Counted from the first letter of the stretch, positions 22,976-33,033 are shown. The stretch is 64,000 bases of DNA from an uncultured Lachnospiraceae bacterium (GCA_910579225.1 CAJTTI010000002.1:124001-188000); one strand, 5' to 3'. Numbers and translations are program-made. The notes: generated by a model not told the origin, from the sequence alone.

Positions 22976-25900
22976 ATGATACAGAAGAAGATGAGATGGA
23001 AAAAGGCCGTTCTGGCGGCAGTGATGGCTGTTATGGTTGGGAGTGCAGGCAATCCCATGGCGCTGGAGGCAGCAGAAATAGGGAGCAGGCAGCACATCTT
23101 CGGGACGGAACCGACTGTTACGGAGACACCGGGCACGGAAGCCGGTGATATATCCGGGCAGGAACCTGTGACAGAGCCGACAGATACAGAGGTTCCGGGT
23201 GATACGGAGACTCCGACAGTGCCGGAAGAAGTGCCGACAGAAGAACCGGCGGTGAAAGCCGTTGCACGGGTGCGGGTGGACGGTGCGGATACAGAGTACA
23301 CAGACATACAGGAAGCCTGGGCGGCAGTCAGCGGCAGGACAGGCGAGATCATTTTGTTAAGTAATATAACGACCATTGCCGACGGCGGAGCAGATTCGGG
23401 AACCGGGCAAAGCAGCGGATTCCGGCTGTTGGAAGGAGACGTGGTGTTGGATCTGGGCGGATATCAGTGGACTTATCAGTGCGGAACCGGAGGAGAGAAC
23501 GGCCCGGTCAATTTTGACCTGATTGAAGTCAACGGGGCTGCATCTCTGACTGTCCGCGGTTCCGGAAGCAGCGCCATGACCTATGCCGGCAGTGGTGAGT
23601 ACAAAGGGGCATGTCTGTATGCTACAGGGGATGCGACTTTGAACATTGAAGGCGGAACCTTCTCGTCCAATGTGTCGGCTCCTGTCTATGTGGATGGGGC
23701 GACTCTGAATGTTAAGGGCGGCGTCTTCAAGGCGGCAGGACCTTCTGAGAGCGCAATCACCATGAATAATGGTACCTTCAGTATGACCGGCGGCGAGGTG
23801 AAGGTGGGCATACTAAAGCTGAACAACACCAACGGCAGCCAGGATGCTGCTATCGGAGGAAACAGTCAGCTTTCCGGAATCGAGACGACGGGAAAGAAAG
23901 CGCTTACGATCGGAGATACCCTGGAAGACGGTTATGGATACCGCAGTACCAAGAGTAAAAATAAAGCATGGGTTTCCGATGAAAAGGAGTTGTCGAAAAA
24001 CAGCATCAACAATGTGGCGACAGCTCAGGAGACATTGTCCAAGGTTGAGCTGTCAATAACTCCGACTTCTCCGGATCTCGGTACAGACGGAATTTCATTT
24101 ACATATGATGGTACTAATAAAACGACATTTACTTTGACGGCGACTCCTGAGATGGATCCCAGTCATGGCGGAGATGTCACTCAGACAACATACCAGTGGT
24201 ATGTAAATGGAGAACCAATAACAGGGGCAACGACAGATTCTTATTCTTTCGACAATGCAACACAGGCGGGGACATTTACCTATCGCGTGGTGGCCACACT
24301 GGATGGCGGGAATCCGGTGGAAGACAGTATGGAGGTCAAAATTCTTCCGATAACGGGTACGATTACCAATAAGGGTTCCAGCGGTTATCCGACAGAATAT
24401 CTTTATGGCGATGAGATTGAGGAGCCGGGACGTGGCGAGACATACTTTGATCTCTCACCTGGCGGTCCGGCTTTGGAGAAACTCACCTGGAAATATACAT
24501 GGTACAGCGGGGATGCACCTGCTGGCGATGACAGCAATAAGCTGAGTGGAAAGCCTTCAGATAAGGGAATTTATACGCTTAAAATCGAAGCGACTGACGG
24601 ACCGAATTATACAGCAACCGGAACGGTTACGATTGAGATCAAGGAAAAGATAGTGACTCCGGAGATTCGATGTACCAGCACAAAACCATATGATGGAACC
24701 AATGTTGTAAAAGACGCGCAGATTATACTGAAAGATCAGAACGGCCAGGAGGTGACTCAGAGCGGGGATGAAGTCATTGTATCTGCAGTGCCGGTCTATG
24801 AGAATGCGGAAGCGGGTGAGAACAAGCAGATTTCCATCAATGTTTCCGATATTGTACTGGAAGGGGCAAAAGCCGGAAACTATGTACTGGATGCCGGCGG
24901 GCAGACGAAGCTGACCACTGTGGGAAGTATTACAAAAGCGCGCCTGACGCTGCAGGTGGAGATTCAGCCTCTGACCCAGAGCGTCAACAAACCAGTAACA
25001 GTTACAGTAAAAGTTCTGGATGACGACCATCGCCTTCTGAAAGCCAATGATATTCGTCTGAGCGTCAGGGGAAGCAACGATCCGGCGCCAACCCTGAGAG
25101 ACGCAGGGAATGGTACGTTTACAGGTACATTTATTTCCACTACCACCGGGGATGTAAGTTTTCTGGCGAAAGTGGATACCGCGAATTATGACAGCAATGA
25201 AGCCAGTGGAAGCGGTCTGACGATTATCAGAGAAGTGGTCAGAACGACCCTGAACCTGACTGCCACCAGAACTGAGATTACCGAGGGCGATGAAGTGACC
25301 TACACGGCTACGGTTACGAAAGTAAACGGAAGTGCGGGGGAACCTTTGAGCGGCGGAGTACAGTTCTACATAGACGGGGAAGCAGGCTCTAATCAGGTGG
25401 GAACTTCCCAGCAGATCGGTGCCTCAGGGGACCAGGCGTCTGTCACAATGAACGGGTCTGTCCTGACCGTGGGAGACCATACGATTACGGCTGTCTTTAC
25501 TTCTGATACAGCGGAAGGATCCAGAGGCAGTGTCAATACAAAAGTGCAGGCAAAGCCTGTGGAGACGGTAAAATCTGCCATAACGCTGACTGCCAATGAG
25601 TCGGAAGTGACATATGGAGATGAGGTTACCTATACGGCGACTGTTACAAAAGTAAACGGCAGGGACGGCGAAGCATTTGCCGGTGGTGTACAGTTCTATA
25701 TAGATGGAACGGAGAGTACGAACCGGATTGGTTCTGCTCAAAGTATCCGGGTATCCGGTGATAAAGTGAGCATCAAACTGGGCAAATCTGAGCTGCAGGC
25801 CGGAGATCATAAGGTTACGGCAGTCTTTGCTTCCGACTCTGCGGAGGGCTCTTCTGCGGAAGTATCTACGAAGGTAGAGCAGATTAAGTTGACCTGGGAT

Positions 25901-26821
25901 GTATCAAATCTGAGAGCGTCGAAGACGGCGGGGACATCTGGTGAAGTGAATGTGTTTGGTACGCTGGATGTGGAAGGAATCCTTGACGGCGAGATTAAGT
26001 TTGTGCAGCCGGATTCGGCTATGAAGACAAACGGTTTTAAGGCAACAGAAGCAGGAACATATAAGGTTACAGTGACACTGGAAGACGGAGAGTGGACGTT
26101 CGACCCGAAGGAACCGAAGAACTATGCGCTTCCGGAAGGGGATCCGGAGATCAAAGCGACAGTTAATGCGCTGAAAGAGCTCTCAGATCCGCCGGAAGCC
26201 AAAGACGGAAACACTTATAAACTGGTGATGGAAGAAGGATTGTCTCAGGTGCCGGGTGGCCTTAAGAATACCAGCTTCAATACGCCGGGCAAAATTGAGA
26301 GCGAATTAAAGAGGATTCTCACCAGTACCGGCAGATATGCGGAGGAGCATACGGCAGTTTATGATGTGACGCTTCAGGTGAGTACAGACGAGGGAAAAAC
26401 CTGGATGGAAGCGAATGCGTCTAATTTTCCCAAGGAAGGTGTGGTAGTGACTTTGCCGTATCCCGGCGGTACAGGACGGTATACACATAATTTTGCAGTC
26501 GCACATATGTTTGGAGAGAGTTTGTTCGGCCATACGTCTGGTACGGTGGAAGTGCCTGCCGTTACGAAGACTGACAATGGTCTTCAGTTCCGGGTGACCG
26601 GACTGTCTCCCATTGCAGTGGCATGGACTGACGGGGCCGGTGGATCTGTGTCTGGTACTTCCAATTCCCCGGTAGGTTCGGCGATTCGAAGACTGACCGG
26701 AGCGCAGACCGGGGATGACAGTCCCGTTCTGTTGTATGCAGGGCTGGCAGGAGGCTGTATACTGCTGCTGTTGATTTTGATGATTGTATTGATTGTACGG
26801 GGCAGAAAGAAAACGAGATAA
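22976..26821 (+). CDS. Large secreted surface protein with beta-helix and Ig-like repeats
   Basis: A 1281-residue protein with an N-terminal signal peptide (about 1-32, MRWKKAVLAAVMAVMVG core), a Thr/Glu/Pro-rich spacer (about 40-90), a right-handed-beta-helix-like region (about 95-300), YDG/MBG-type and Ig-like domains (about 350-750), and two clearly duplicated Ig-like repeats (about 757-858 and 868-967, both with GDEVTYTATVTKVNG and GGVQFYIDG). A C-terminal wall-anchor-like end follows: AQTGDDSP, a 24-residue hydrophobic helix and RGRKKTR. The anchor lacks a canonical LPXTG. AAGGAAG lies upstream. It is probably an adhesin or matrix protein; a class B sortase is encoded at 62939. Confidence 0.85.
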   Translation: MIQKKMRWKKAVLAAVMAVMVGSAGNPMALEAAEIGSRQHIFGTEPTVTETPGTEAGDISGQEPVTEPTDTEVPGDTETPTVPEEVPTEEPAVKAVARVRVDGADTEYTDIQEAWAAVSGRTGEIILLSNITTIADGGADSGTGQSSGFRLLEGDVVLDLGGYQWTYQCGTGGENGPVNFDLIEVNGAASLTVRGSGSSAMTYAGSGEYKGACLYATGDATLNIEGGTFSSNVSAPVYVDGATLNVKGGVFKAAGPSESAITMNNGTFSMTGGEVKVGILKLNNTNGSQDAAIGGNSQLSGIETTGKKALTIGDTLEDGYGYRSTKSKNKAWVSDEKELSKNSINNVATAQETLSKVELSITPTSPDLGTDGISFTYDGTNKTTFTLTATPEMDPSHGGDVTQTTYQWYVNGEPITGATTDSYSFDNATQAGTFTYRVVATLDGGNPVEDSMEVKILPITGTITNKGSSGYPTEYLYGDEIEEPGRGETYFDLSPGGPALEKLTWKYTWYSGDAPAGDDSNKLSGKPSDKGIYTLKIEATDGPNYTATGTVTIEIKEKIVTPEIRCTSTKPYDGTNVVKDAQIILKDQNGQEVTQSGDEVIVSAVPVYENAEAGENKQISINVSDIVLEGAKAGNYVLDAGGQTKLTTVGSITKARLTLQVEIQPLTQSVNKPVTVTVKVLDDDHRLLKANDIRLSVRGSNDPAPTLRDAGNGTFTGTFISTTTGDVSFLAKVDTANYDSNEASGSGLTIIREVVRTTLNLTATRTEITEGDEVTYTATVTKVNGSAGEPLSGGVQFYIDGEAGSNQVGTSQQIGASGDQASVTMNGSVLTVGDHTITAVFTSDTAEGSRGSVNTKVQAKPVETVKSAITLTANESEVTYGDEVTYTATVTKVNGRDGEAFAGGVQFYIDGTESTNRIGSAQSIRVSGDKVSIKLGKSELQAGDHKVTAVFASDSAEGSSAEVSTKVEQIKLTWDVSNLRASKTAGTSGEVNVFGTLDVEGILDGEIKFVQPDSAMKTNGFKATEAGTYKVTVTLEDGEWTFDPKEPKNYALPEGDPEIKATVNALKELSDPPEAKDGNTYKLVMEEGLSQVPGGLKNTSFNTPGKIESELKRILTSTGRYAEEHTAVYDVTLQVSTDEGKTWMEANASNFPKEGVVVTLPYPGGTGRYTHNFAVAHMFGESLFGHTSGTVEVPAVTKTDNGLQFRVTGLSPIAVAWTDGAGGSVSGTSNSPVGSAIRRLTGAQTGDDSPVLLYAGLAGGCILLLLILMIVLIVRGRKKTR

Positions 26822-26830
26822 AAGACAAGG

Positions 26831-26884
26831 AGTCTGTTCAGAATCCTCCGTCGGGAGACGGGGTAGAGCAGGCTTCTGTTTTTT
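26831..26884 (+). terminator. Terminator after the surface protein gene
   Basis: AGTCTGTT (26831-26838) pairs with AGCAGGCT (26867-26874) around an inner CCGTC/GACGG stem, followed by TGTTTTTT. Confidence 0.75.
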
Positions 26885-26921
26885 ATAAGTTTTACTAATG
26901 AAATATTTTATATATATTAAA

Positions 26922-26950
26922 TTTACTAATCATATAAAATGTGCTATGAT
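26922..26950 (+). promoter_or_regulatory. Promoter of purL
   Basis: TTTACT (26922-26927), 17-base spacer, TATGAT (26945-26950) with an extended TG. A second TTTACTAAT copy lies at 26891, giving a 31-base-spaced direct repeat that might bind a regulator. Confidence 0.65.
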
Positions 26951-27025
26951 GATTTGAGAACTGGATGAGAGAATCATCTGCGGCAGCGGAAGTAAGATTC
27001 AGAGAGATAATGGAGGAAAAAGAGC

Positions 27026-30000
27026 ATGGTAAGACGCGTCTTCGTGGAGAAAAAAGAGGCATTTGCTGTGAAGGCAAAGGAGCTGGAGGAGGAGATTCGG
27101 AGTTATCTGGGGATTCAGACTGTGACAGGAGTGCGGGTGTTGATTCGCTATGATGTGGAGAACATTACGGACGAGACTTTTGAGAGGGCATGCGGCACAG
27201 TGTTCAGCGAACCGCCGGTGGATCTGCTGTACAGGGAAAGTTTTGAGGTCGGAGCGCACGGGGCGGCGTTCGGTGTGGAGTTTCTGCCAGGGCAGTTTGA
27301 CCAGAGAGCAGATTCTGCAGTACAGTGTATTCAGTTTCTGGAGGCTTCCGAGGAGCCGGTGATCCGCACGGCGACGATCTACGTGATTGAAGGCAGTGTG
27401 ACAGAAGAGGAGCTTCAGGCCATTAAGTCTTTCTGTATCAATCCGGTGGATTCCCGCGAGACGGATATGGTAAAACCGCAGACACTGGTAACTGTATTTG
27501 ATGAGCCGGAAGATGTGAAGATTCTGGATGGTTTCCGTGACATGCCAAAAGAGAATCTGAAAGAGCTTTATGAAAGCCTGAGTCTTGCCATGACTTTTAA
27601 AGATTTTCTGCATATCCGGAATTATTTTCAGGAAGAGGAGAAACGGGATCCGTCTATGACCGAGATTCGGGTGTTGGATACCTACTGGTCCGATCACTGC
27701 CGTCATACTACATTTTCTACAGAACTGACGGAAGTGTCCTTTGCGGATGGATATTACAGAAAACCGGTGGAGGATACCTACCGGCAGTATCTGGCAGATC
27801 ATGAGGAGATTTTCCGTGGAAGAGAGGACAAGTTTGTCTGCCTGATGGATCTGGCGCTGATGGCTATGAGAAAACTGAAAAAGGAAGGTAAACTGGAGGA
27901 TCAGGAAGAGTCTGACGAGATCAACGCATGTTCCATCGTGGTTCCGGTGGAGATTGACGGACAGACAGAGGAATGGCTCGTGAATTTTAAGAATGAAACG
28001 CACAATCATCCTACAGAGATTGAGCCTTTCGGCGGCGCTGCTACCTGTCTGGGCGGTGCGATCCGGGATCCGCTTTCCGGGCGGACTTATGTCTATCAGG
28101 CCATGCGCGTGACCGGAGCGGCAGATCCCACAGTCTCTGCATCGGAGACTTTGAAAGGCAAGTTGCCGCAGAAAAAACTGGTCAGGGGTGCAGCCAGCGG
28201 ATACAGTTCCTACGGCAACCAGATTGGTCTTGCCACAGGCTATGTGAAAGAGATCTATCATCCGGATTATGTGGCCAAGCGTCTAGAGATCGGTGCGGTG
28301 ATGGGGGCTGCTCCAAGAAAAGATGTAATCCGGGAAACTTCTGATCCGGGAGATATCATCATTCTGCTTGGCGGACGTACAGGGCGGGACGGCTGCGGCG
28401 GCGCCACCGGCTCTTCGAAAGTGCATACAGAGGCGTCCATTGAGACCTGCGGCGCAGAAGTGCAGAAAGGGAATGCGCCTACAGAGCGGAAGATTCAGAG
28501 ACTGTTTCGTCGTCCGGAAGTGACCCGGCTGATCAAAAAATGCAATGATTTTGGTGCAGGTGGGGTTTCCGTTGCCATTGGTGAACTGGCAGACGGCCTG
28601 CTGGTCAATCTGGATCTGGTTCCGAAGAAATATGCCGGACTGGACGGAACGGAGATTGCGATCTCCGAGTCCCAGGAGCGTATGGCCGTGGTGGTGGATC
28701 CCCAAAATGTAGATGAATTTATGAAATACGCAGTGGAAGAAAATCTGGAATCTGTCTGTGTGGCAGAGGTAATGGAATCTCCGCGACTGGTTTTAAAGTG
28801 GAGGGGGAAGGAGATCGTCAATCTTTCCCGGGCGTTTCTTGATACCAACGGCGCGCATCAGGAGACAAAAGTGGCAGTGGATATGCCGTCAGAGGAGCAG
28901 AAGTATTTTGAGAGAAGAGAAGTGGGTGATGTCAGAGAGACGTGGCTTGGCCTTCTGAAGGATCTGAACGTGTGTTCTCAGAAAGGACTGGTGGAGATGT
29001 TCGACGGCTCCATTGGAGCGGGAAGCGTGTTCATGCCTTACGGCGGCAGATATCAGCTGACAGAGACACAGACTATGGTGGCGAAGCTTCCGGTGCTGAA
29101 AGGAAAGACCGATACAGTTACGATGATGAGCTATGGGTTTGATCCCTATCTGTCCAGCTGGTCTCCTTACCATGGAGCGGTCTATGCGGTTCTGGAATCG
29201 GTGGCAAAGATCGTGGCATCTGGTGGAGATTACCGGAAGATCCGCTTTACATTCCAGGAATATTTTCGCAGGATGACGGAGGATCCCCACCGCTGGAGCC
29301 AGCCTTTTGCAGCGCTTTTGGGGGCTTACAGCGCACAGATGGGCTTTGGACTGCCCTCTATCGGCGGTAAGGACAGTATGTCCGGTACGTTTAATGAGAT
29401 TGATGTGCCGCCGACTCTGGTATCCTTTGCAGTGGATGTTGCGAGCAGCCGGCATATCATTACACCGGAGCTGAAAAAGGCAGGCAATAAACTGATTCTT
29501 CTAAGGATTGACAGGGACGACTATGATCTTCCGGATTATAGCCAGGCTATGGATCTGTACGGAAAATTCTTCGAAGATGTGAAGGCTGGTAAAATCATAT
29601 CTGCATATGCGCTGGATGCCCATGGCATCGTTGCAGCGGTCAGCAAGATGGCCTTTGGCAACAAGCTGGGTGTGAAACTGGAGCATAATCTGGATCCGAG
29701 AGATGCTTTCGCCCCGGGCTTTGGGTGTATTGTGGCAGAGGTGCCAGACGGAAAAGTGGGAGAACTGTCCATTACCTATACATTGATCGGTGAAGTGACT
29801 GAGAAGGACTTTTCCTATGGGAATGCTGTCATTTCCATGGAGGAAGCACTGGAGGCATGGACCGGAACTCTGGAAAAGGTCTATCCGACCGTGGCAGTGA
29901 AAAATAAAGAACTGCTGGATACACCGGTTTATCATGCGGACAGTGTCTATGTATGCAGATACAAGGTGGCGAAACCGACCGTCTTTATCCCTGTATTTCC

Positions 30001-30769
30001 GGGTACCAACTGTGAATATGACAGTACCAGGGCGTTTGAGCGGGCCGGTGCAGATGTGGTGACGAAGATTTTCCGGAACCTGAACGGAAACGATATCCGG
30101 GAATCCGTGGACGCTTTTGAAAAAGCTATCAGTCAGGCGCAGATCATCATGTTCCCGGGTGGATTTTCGGCGGGAGATGAACCGGATGGTTCTGCCAAGT
30201 TCTTTGCTACAGCCTTCCAGAACGAGAAGATCAAAGAAGCAGTTATGAAACTTTTGAATGAGAGAGACGGACTGGTCCTTGGAATCTGCAACGGTTTCCA
30301 GGCCCTGGTGAAGCTGGGGCTGCTGCCGCATGGTGAGATTGTGGGACAGACGGCAGATTCACCTACACTGACCTTCAATACGATCAACCGGCATATTTCC
30401 CGTATGGTCTATACCAAGGTCGTGACAGACAAGTCGCCATGGTTGTCAGGCGCAAAGTTGGGTGAGACCTATGTGATTCCTGCATCCCACGGAGAAGGAC
30501 GTTTTGTGGCTCCGAAGGAGTGGATCGACCGGCTGTTTGCCAATGGTCAGGTGGCGACCCAGTATGTGGATCTGCAGGGCAATCCAACCATGGATGAAGA
30601 GTGGAATGTAAATGGTTCCTATGCATCTGTTGAGGGCATCACCAGCCCGGATGGACGGATTCTGGGTAAGATGGGACACGCAGAGCGAATTGGGGAAGCT
30701 GTGGCTGTCAATATTTACGGCGAGCAGGATATGAAGATCTTTGAATCTGGTGTAGAGTATTTCAGATAA
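27026..30769 (+). CDS. purL: Phosphoribosylformylglycinamidine synthase, large single-chain form
   Basis: Fourth step of purine synthesis: FGAR plus glutamine and ATP give FGAM. The 1247-residue single chain combines an N-terminal PurS-like part, two AIR-synthase-like halves (ETHNHPTEIEPFGGAATCLGG in the first) and a C-terminal class I glutaminase (from about residue 985: PVFPGTNCEYD, nucleophile Cys in GICNGFQALVK, with SHGEGRF near the end). It is the large type found in Clostridia and differs from the three-subunit PurSQL of Bacillus. TGGAGG precedes the ATG. It is monocistronic, with its own promoter. Confidence 0.96.
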   Translation: MVRRVFVEKKEAFAVKAKELEEEIRSYLGIQTVTGVRVLIRYDVENITDETFERACGTVFSEPPVDLLYRESFEVGAHGAAFGVEFLPGQFDQRADSAVQCIQFLEASEEPVIRTATIYVIEGSVTEEELQAIKSFCINPVDSRETDMVKPQTLVTVFDEPEDVKILDGFRDMPKENLKELYESLSLAMTFKDFLHIRNYFQEEEKRDPSMTEIRVLDTYWSDHCRHTTFSTELTEVSFADGYYRKPVEDTYRQYLADHEEIFRGREDKFVCLMDLALMAMRKLKKEGKLEDQEESDEINACSIVVPVEIDGQTEEWLVNFKNETHNHPTEIEPFGGAATCLGGAIRDPLSGRTYVYQAMRVTGAADPTVSASETLKGKLPQKKLVRGAASGYSSYGNQIGLATGYVKEIYHPDYVAKRLEIGAVMGAAPRKDVIRETSDPGDIIILLGGRTGRDGCGGATGSSKVHTEASIETCGAEVQKGNAPTERKIQRLFRRPEVTRLIKKCNDFGAGGVSVAIGELADGLLVNLDLVPKKYAGLDGTEIAISESQERMAVVVDPQNVDEFMKYAVEENLESVCVAEVMESPRLVLKWRGKEIVNLSRAFLDTNGAHQETKVAVDMPSEEQKYFERREVGDVRETWLGLLKDLNVCSQKGLVEMFDGSIGAGSVFMPYGGRYQLTETQTMVAKLPVLKGKTDTVTMMSYGFDPYLSSWSPYHGAVYAVLESVAKIVASGGDYRKIRFTFQEYFRRMTEDPHRWSQPFAALLGAYSAQMGFGLPSIGGKDSMSGTFNEIDVPPTLVSFAVDVASSRHIITPELKKAGNKLILLRIDRDDYDLPDYSQAMDLYGKFFEDVKAGKIISAYALDAHGIVAAVSKMAFGNKLGVKLEHNLDPRDAFAPGFGCIVAEVPDGKVGELSITYTLIGEVTEKDFSYGNAVISMEEALEAWTGTLEKVYPTVAVKNKELLDTPVYHADSVYVCRYKVAKPTVFIPVFPGTNCEYDSTRAFERAGADVVTKIFRNLNGNDIRESVDAFEKAISQAQIIMFPGGFSAGDEPDGSAKFFATAFQNEKIKEAVMKLLNERDGLVLGICNGFQALVKLGLLPHGEIVGQTADSPTLTFNTINRHISRMVYTKVVTDKSPWLSGAKLGETYVIPASHGEGRFVAPKEWIDRLFANGQVATQYVDLQGNPTMDEEWNVNGSYASVEGITSPDGRILGKMGHAERIGEAVAVNIYGEQDMKIFESGVEYFR

Positions 30770-30781
30770 CATACGATAAGA

Positions 30782-31198
30782 TCAGACTCTTTCAATGGAA
30801 TACAGCATCCGGACCGGCAGAGTGGTTCCGTCCGTGAAGAGAAGGGTATGGTGGCATTGGTCAATCTTTTGGAGTTTTTTTGAGATGGTTATATAAGTGC
30901 CCCCATCCTTTCTCATATCCGGTTGAAAATAAGTGATTTTCACTTCTGGTTCCCGGGACAGTTCTGTCTGGAGCTGCCGCAGGAACTGGTCCAGCTGCTG
31001 TACCTGGTCTTCTTCCAGTTCCACAAAAGTGTCCGTTTGTCTGGCCGTTTCCCGGATGGCAGCGCCATGTCCGGTAAGCGCTGCAAAAGGAGAAAACTGC
31101 GCAGCGCGGTTTAATAGAGACATTTGCGGATGTCTGGAAGAGATATGGTGAGAAAGGTGAATGATATCATCATATTTGTGGCATTCTTTTGGCATCAT
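30782..31198 (-). CDS. YolD-like protein
   Basis: A 138-residue protein of the YolD-like family, recognised by MSLLNRAAQFSPFAALTGHG and the basic/beta-rich C-terminal half. It overlaps the end of the Y-family polymerase by ATGA, a conserved pairing in Firmicutes in which YolD is thought to regulate or replace UmuD for the polymerase. No UmuD-type protease motif is present. The pairing indicates a role in SOS mutagenesis or lesion bypass. Confidence 0.85.
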   Translation of the reverse strand: MMPKECHKYDDIIHLSHHISSRHPQMSLLNRAAQFSPFAALTGHGAAIRETARQTDTFVELEEDQVQQLDQFLRQLQTELSREPEVKITYFQPDMRKDGGTYITISKKLQKIDQCHHTLLFTDGTTLPVRMLYSIERV

Positions 31199-32724
31199 GC
31201 TTTGTGTCCTCCGATCTGGCGGTTTCGTTCCATAGTGGTGGCATCTTTCTGTAGATTCATGCCTTTTAGGATGGCATTTTTTCCGTATTTCTTTTTAACA
31301 GACAGCATCGCTTCCTGCAAACGCCGTTCTTTGGCGTATCTGTCTGCCTCTTCTTCCTTCTTTTTCTCCAGAACTGTGTAATCAGTAAACAGATCAAGTT
31401 GCTCGTAGGATTCTGTCTGGATAACTTGTGTCTCGTCCACCAGGTGGTTTGCGGACAGCATTACCCGGCGAATGAGCAGGTTCGGATCGACGATCTGATC
31501 ATAGAGTTTAAGGGCTGCGTCGGTGATTTTACAGGCGGAGGAAGTCTGACAGTCCAGATTGATGGTACCATGGGCGTGTTTGGGGACTTTCCTGCCATAA
31601 CGGTCTGTGGTGATTTCTCCTTTGTATTCGTTTGCATTCCCGGGAAACGTTAGGTTTTCACGGTCATAACCGACAGTAAGCGTTATCTGGTCTGTGACCA
31701 GCCGTTTGTCCACAAGATCCAGAGCCAGCAGATCCGTCATCTCCTGAACGATAAGCTTTCCTTTGGAGAAATCGTAAGGCTGACGCAGTACCTGCCCGGA
31801 GCAAAGGCTGTTGCTCTCTGGTTTGTAAGCTTTGACCAAATCCATGGTCACAGGTTCCCAGCCCCAGGAATGGTCGATCAGGAGTTCCGCATTGACACCA
31901 AACAGGTGGTACAGAAGTTCTTCATTGTGATAGTCCTGATCACTTCCAAGAGAGCAACGGGCGATATCCCCCATGGTAAAAAGGCCAACTTCTTCCAGCT
32001 TCTTCTGATAGCCATGTCCGACACGCCAGAAATCAGTGAGAGGCCGGTGATTCCACAGGAGCCTTCGGTAGGAGAGTTCATCCAGTTCCGCGATACGGAC
32101 GCCGTTGGGATCCGGTTCCACATGTTTGGCTACGATATCCATGGCGACTTTGCACAGATACAGATTGGTGCCGATACCAGCGGCGGCAGTAATCCCTGTG
32201 GTGTCAAAGACATCTTGTATGATTTTTGCAGTTAGCTGCCTTGGGTTCATCCGGTAAGTTTTCAGATAATGAGTGACATCCATGAATACTTCATCAATGG
32301 AATAGACATGAATATCTTCCGGAGCAATGTATTTCAGATAAATATTGTAGATGATTGTACTGTATTCGATATAGAAGGCCATCCGGGGCGGAGCGATTAT
32401 ATAGGAAAGTTCCAGTTCCGGATGCTCTTCTAGCTCTCCGGTATGGCAGGAAGAGCCTGTAAACCGGCAGTGCGGGGCTCTGCTTCTGCGCTCCTGATTG
32501 ATTTCTTTTACTCTCTGTACGACTTCGAAGAGCCTTGCTCTGCCAGAGATTCCGTAGGCTTTCAGGGAAGGAGACACGGCAAGGCAGATGGTTTTTTCCG
32601 TTCTTCTGGCATCTGCCACTACCAGATGGGTGGTGAGCGGGTTCAATCTCCGCTCGATGCATTCCACAGAAGCGTAGAATGATTTTAAATCAATGGAGAC
32701 ATAGGTATGGCAGTTTTCACTCAT
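31195..32724 (-). CDS. Y-family DNA polymerase (UmuC/UvrX-like)
   Basis: Translesion polymerase, 509 residues. The palm begins with YVSIDLKSFYASVECIERR and contains the catalytic SIDEVFMD; a helix-hairpin-helix region (near TDFWRVGHGYQKKLEEVGL) and a little-finger domain follow, then a long charged C-terminal tail. The start at 32724 has AGGAGG 10 bases upstream; an earlier TTG at 32754 would place that site inside the gene. It is first in an operon with yolD. An extended -10 promoter and a LexA-like half-palindrome precede it. It is most like the plasmid- and phage-borne UvrX/UmuC group of Firmicutes. Confidence 0.92.
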   Translation of the reverse strand: MSENCHTYVSIDLKSFYASVECIERRLNPLTTHLVVADARRTEKTICLAVSPSLKAYGISGRARLFEVVQRVKEINQERRSRAPHCRFTGSSCHTGELEEHPELELSYIIAPPRMAFYIEYSTIIYNIYLKYIAPEDIHVYSIDEVFMDVTHYLKTYRMNPRQLTAKIIQDVFDTTGITAAAGIGTNLYLCKVAMDIVAKHVEPDPNGVRIAELDELSYRRLLWNHRPLTDFWRVGHGYQKKLEEVGLFTMGDIARCSLGSDQDYHNEELLYHLFGVNAELLIDHSWGWEPVTMDLVKAYKPESNSLCSGQVLRQPYDFSKGKLIVQEMTDLLALDLVDKRLVTDQITLTVGYDRENLTFPGNANEYKGEITTDRYGRKVPKHAHGTINLDCQTSSACKITDAALKLYDQIVDPNLLIRRVMLSANHLVDETQVIQTESYEQLDLFTDYTVLEKKKEEEADRYAKERRLQEAMLSVKKKYGKNAILKGMNLQKDATTMERNRQIGGHKA

Positions 32725-32776
32725 GGGTTTTCTTCCTCCTGTTGTCTGCAACACGTCCAGTCCCTGGACTTTTTTT

Positions 32777-32797
32777 ATTATAACAGAATATCAGTTC
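32777..32797 (-). promoter_or_regulatory. Extended -10 promoter and possible LexA box for the polymerase operon
   Basis: On the minus strand TGTTATAAT forms an extended -10 (TATAAT at 32777-32782). Just upstream GAACTGATATTC (32786-32797) differs by one base from GAAC-N4-GTTC, the clostridial-type LexA core. Confidence 0.4.
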
Positions 32798-32821
32798 GAT
32801 TTATACAGGATTTTTCATACA

Positions 32822-33033
32822 AAAATATTTCCACCTGTGCGGTTGGATGCTCATTCGAGCATCCAACCTACTCCCACATTCGCAAAACTCGCGCATGTGC
32901 GCTCCTGCGTCTGCATTCGCAGCCGCGTTTTGCTCATTTGGAAGTGGGTTGCTAATCCAATGGCTCGTCTGCATTGCAATAACTTGCATGCAGACAAGCC
33001 TCTGGATTACAACCGCACAGGTGGAAATATTTT
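32822..33033. repeat. 212-nt palindromic element with perfect 23-bp inverted ends and three internal arms
   Basis: The left end (32822-32844) is the exact reverse complement of the right end (33011-33033). Inside are three arms. Arm 1 is a 12-bp hairpin GGTTGGATGCTC/GAGCATCCAACC with loop ATTC (32841-32868). Arm 2 is closed by CCCAC/GTGGG and GCAAAAC/GTTTTGC and holds GCGCATGTGCGC and CTGC-ATTC-GCAG (32873-32948). Arm 3 is closed by TAATCCA/TGGATTA, with GGCT/AGCC, GTCTGCA/TGCAGAC and TGCAA-TAAC-TTGCA (32953-33009). Almost every base can pair. It fills most of the 408-base gap between the polymerase and DUF1540 genes. No open frame is supported. Confidence 0.88.

Noticed and set aside
26999..28261. 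A 420-codon open frame on the minus strand within purL
   Set aside because: It is antisense to a clear PurL, has no recognisable domain and no good ribosome site. It is a shadow of high-codon-bias coding sequence.
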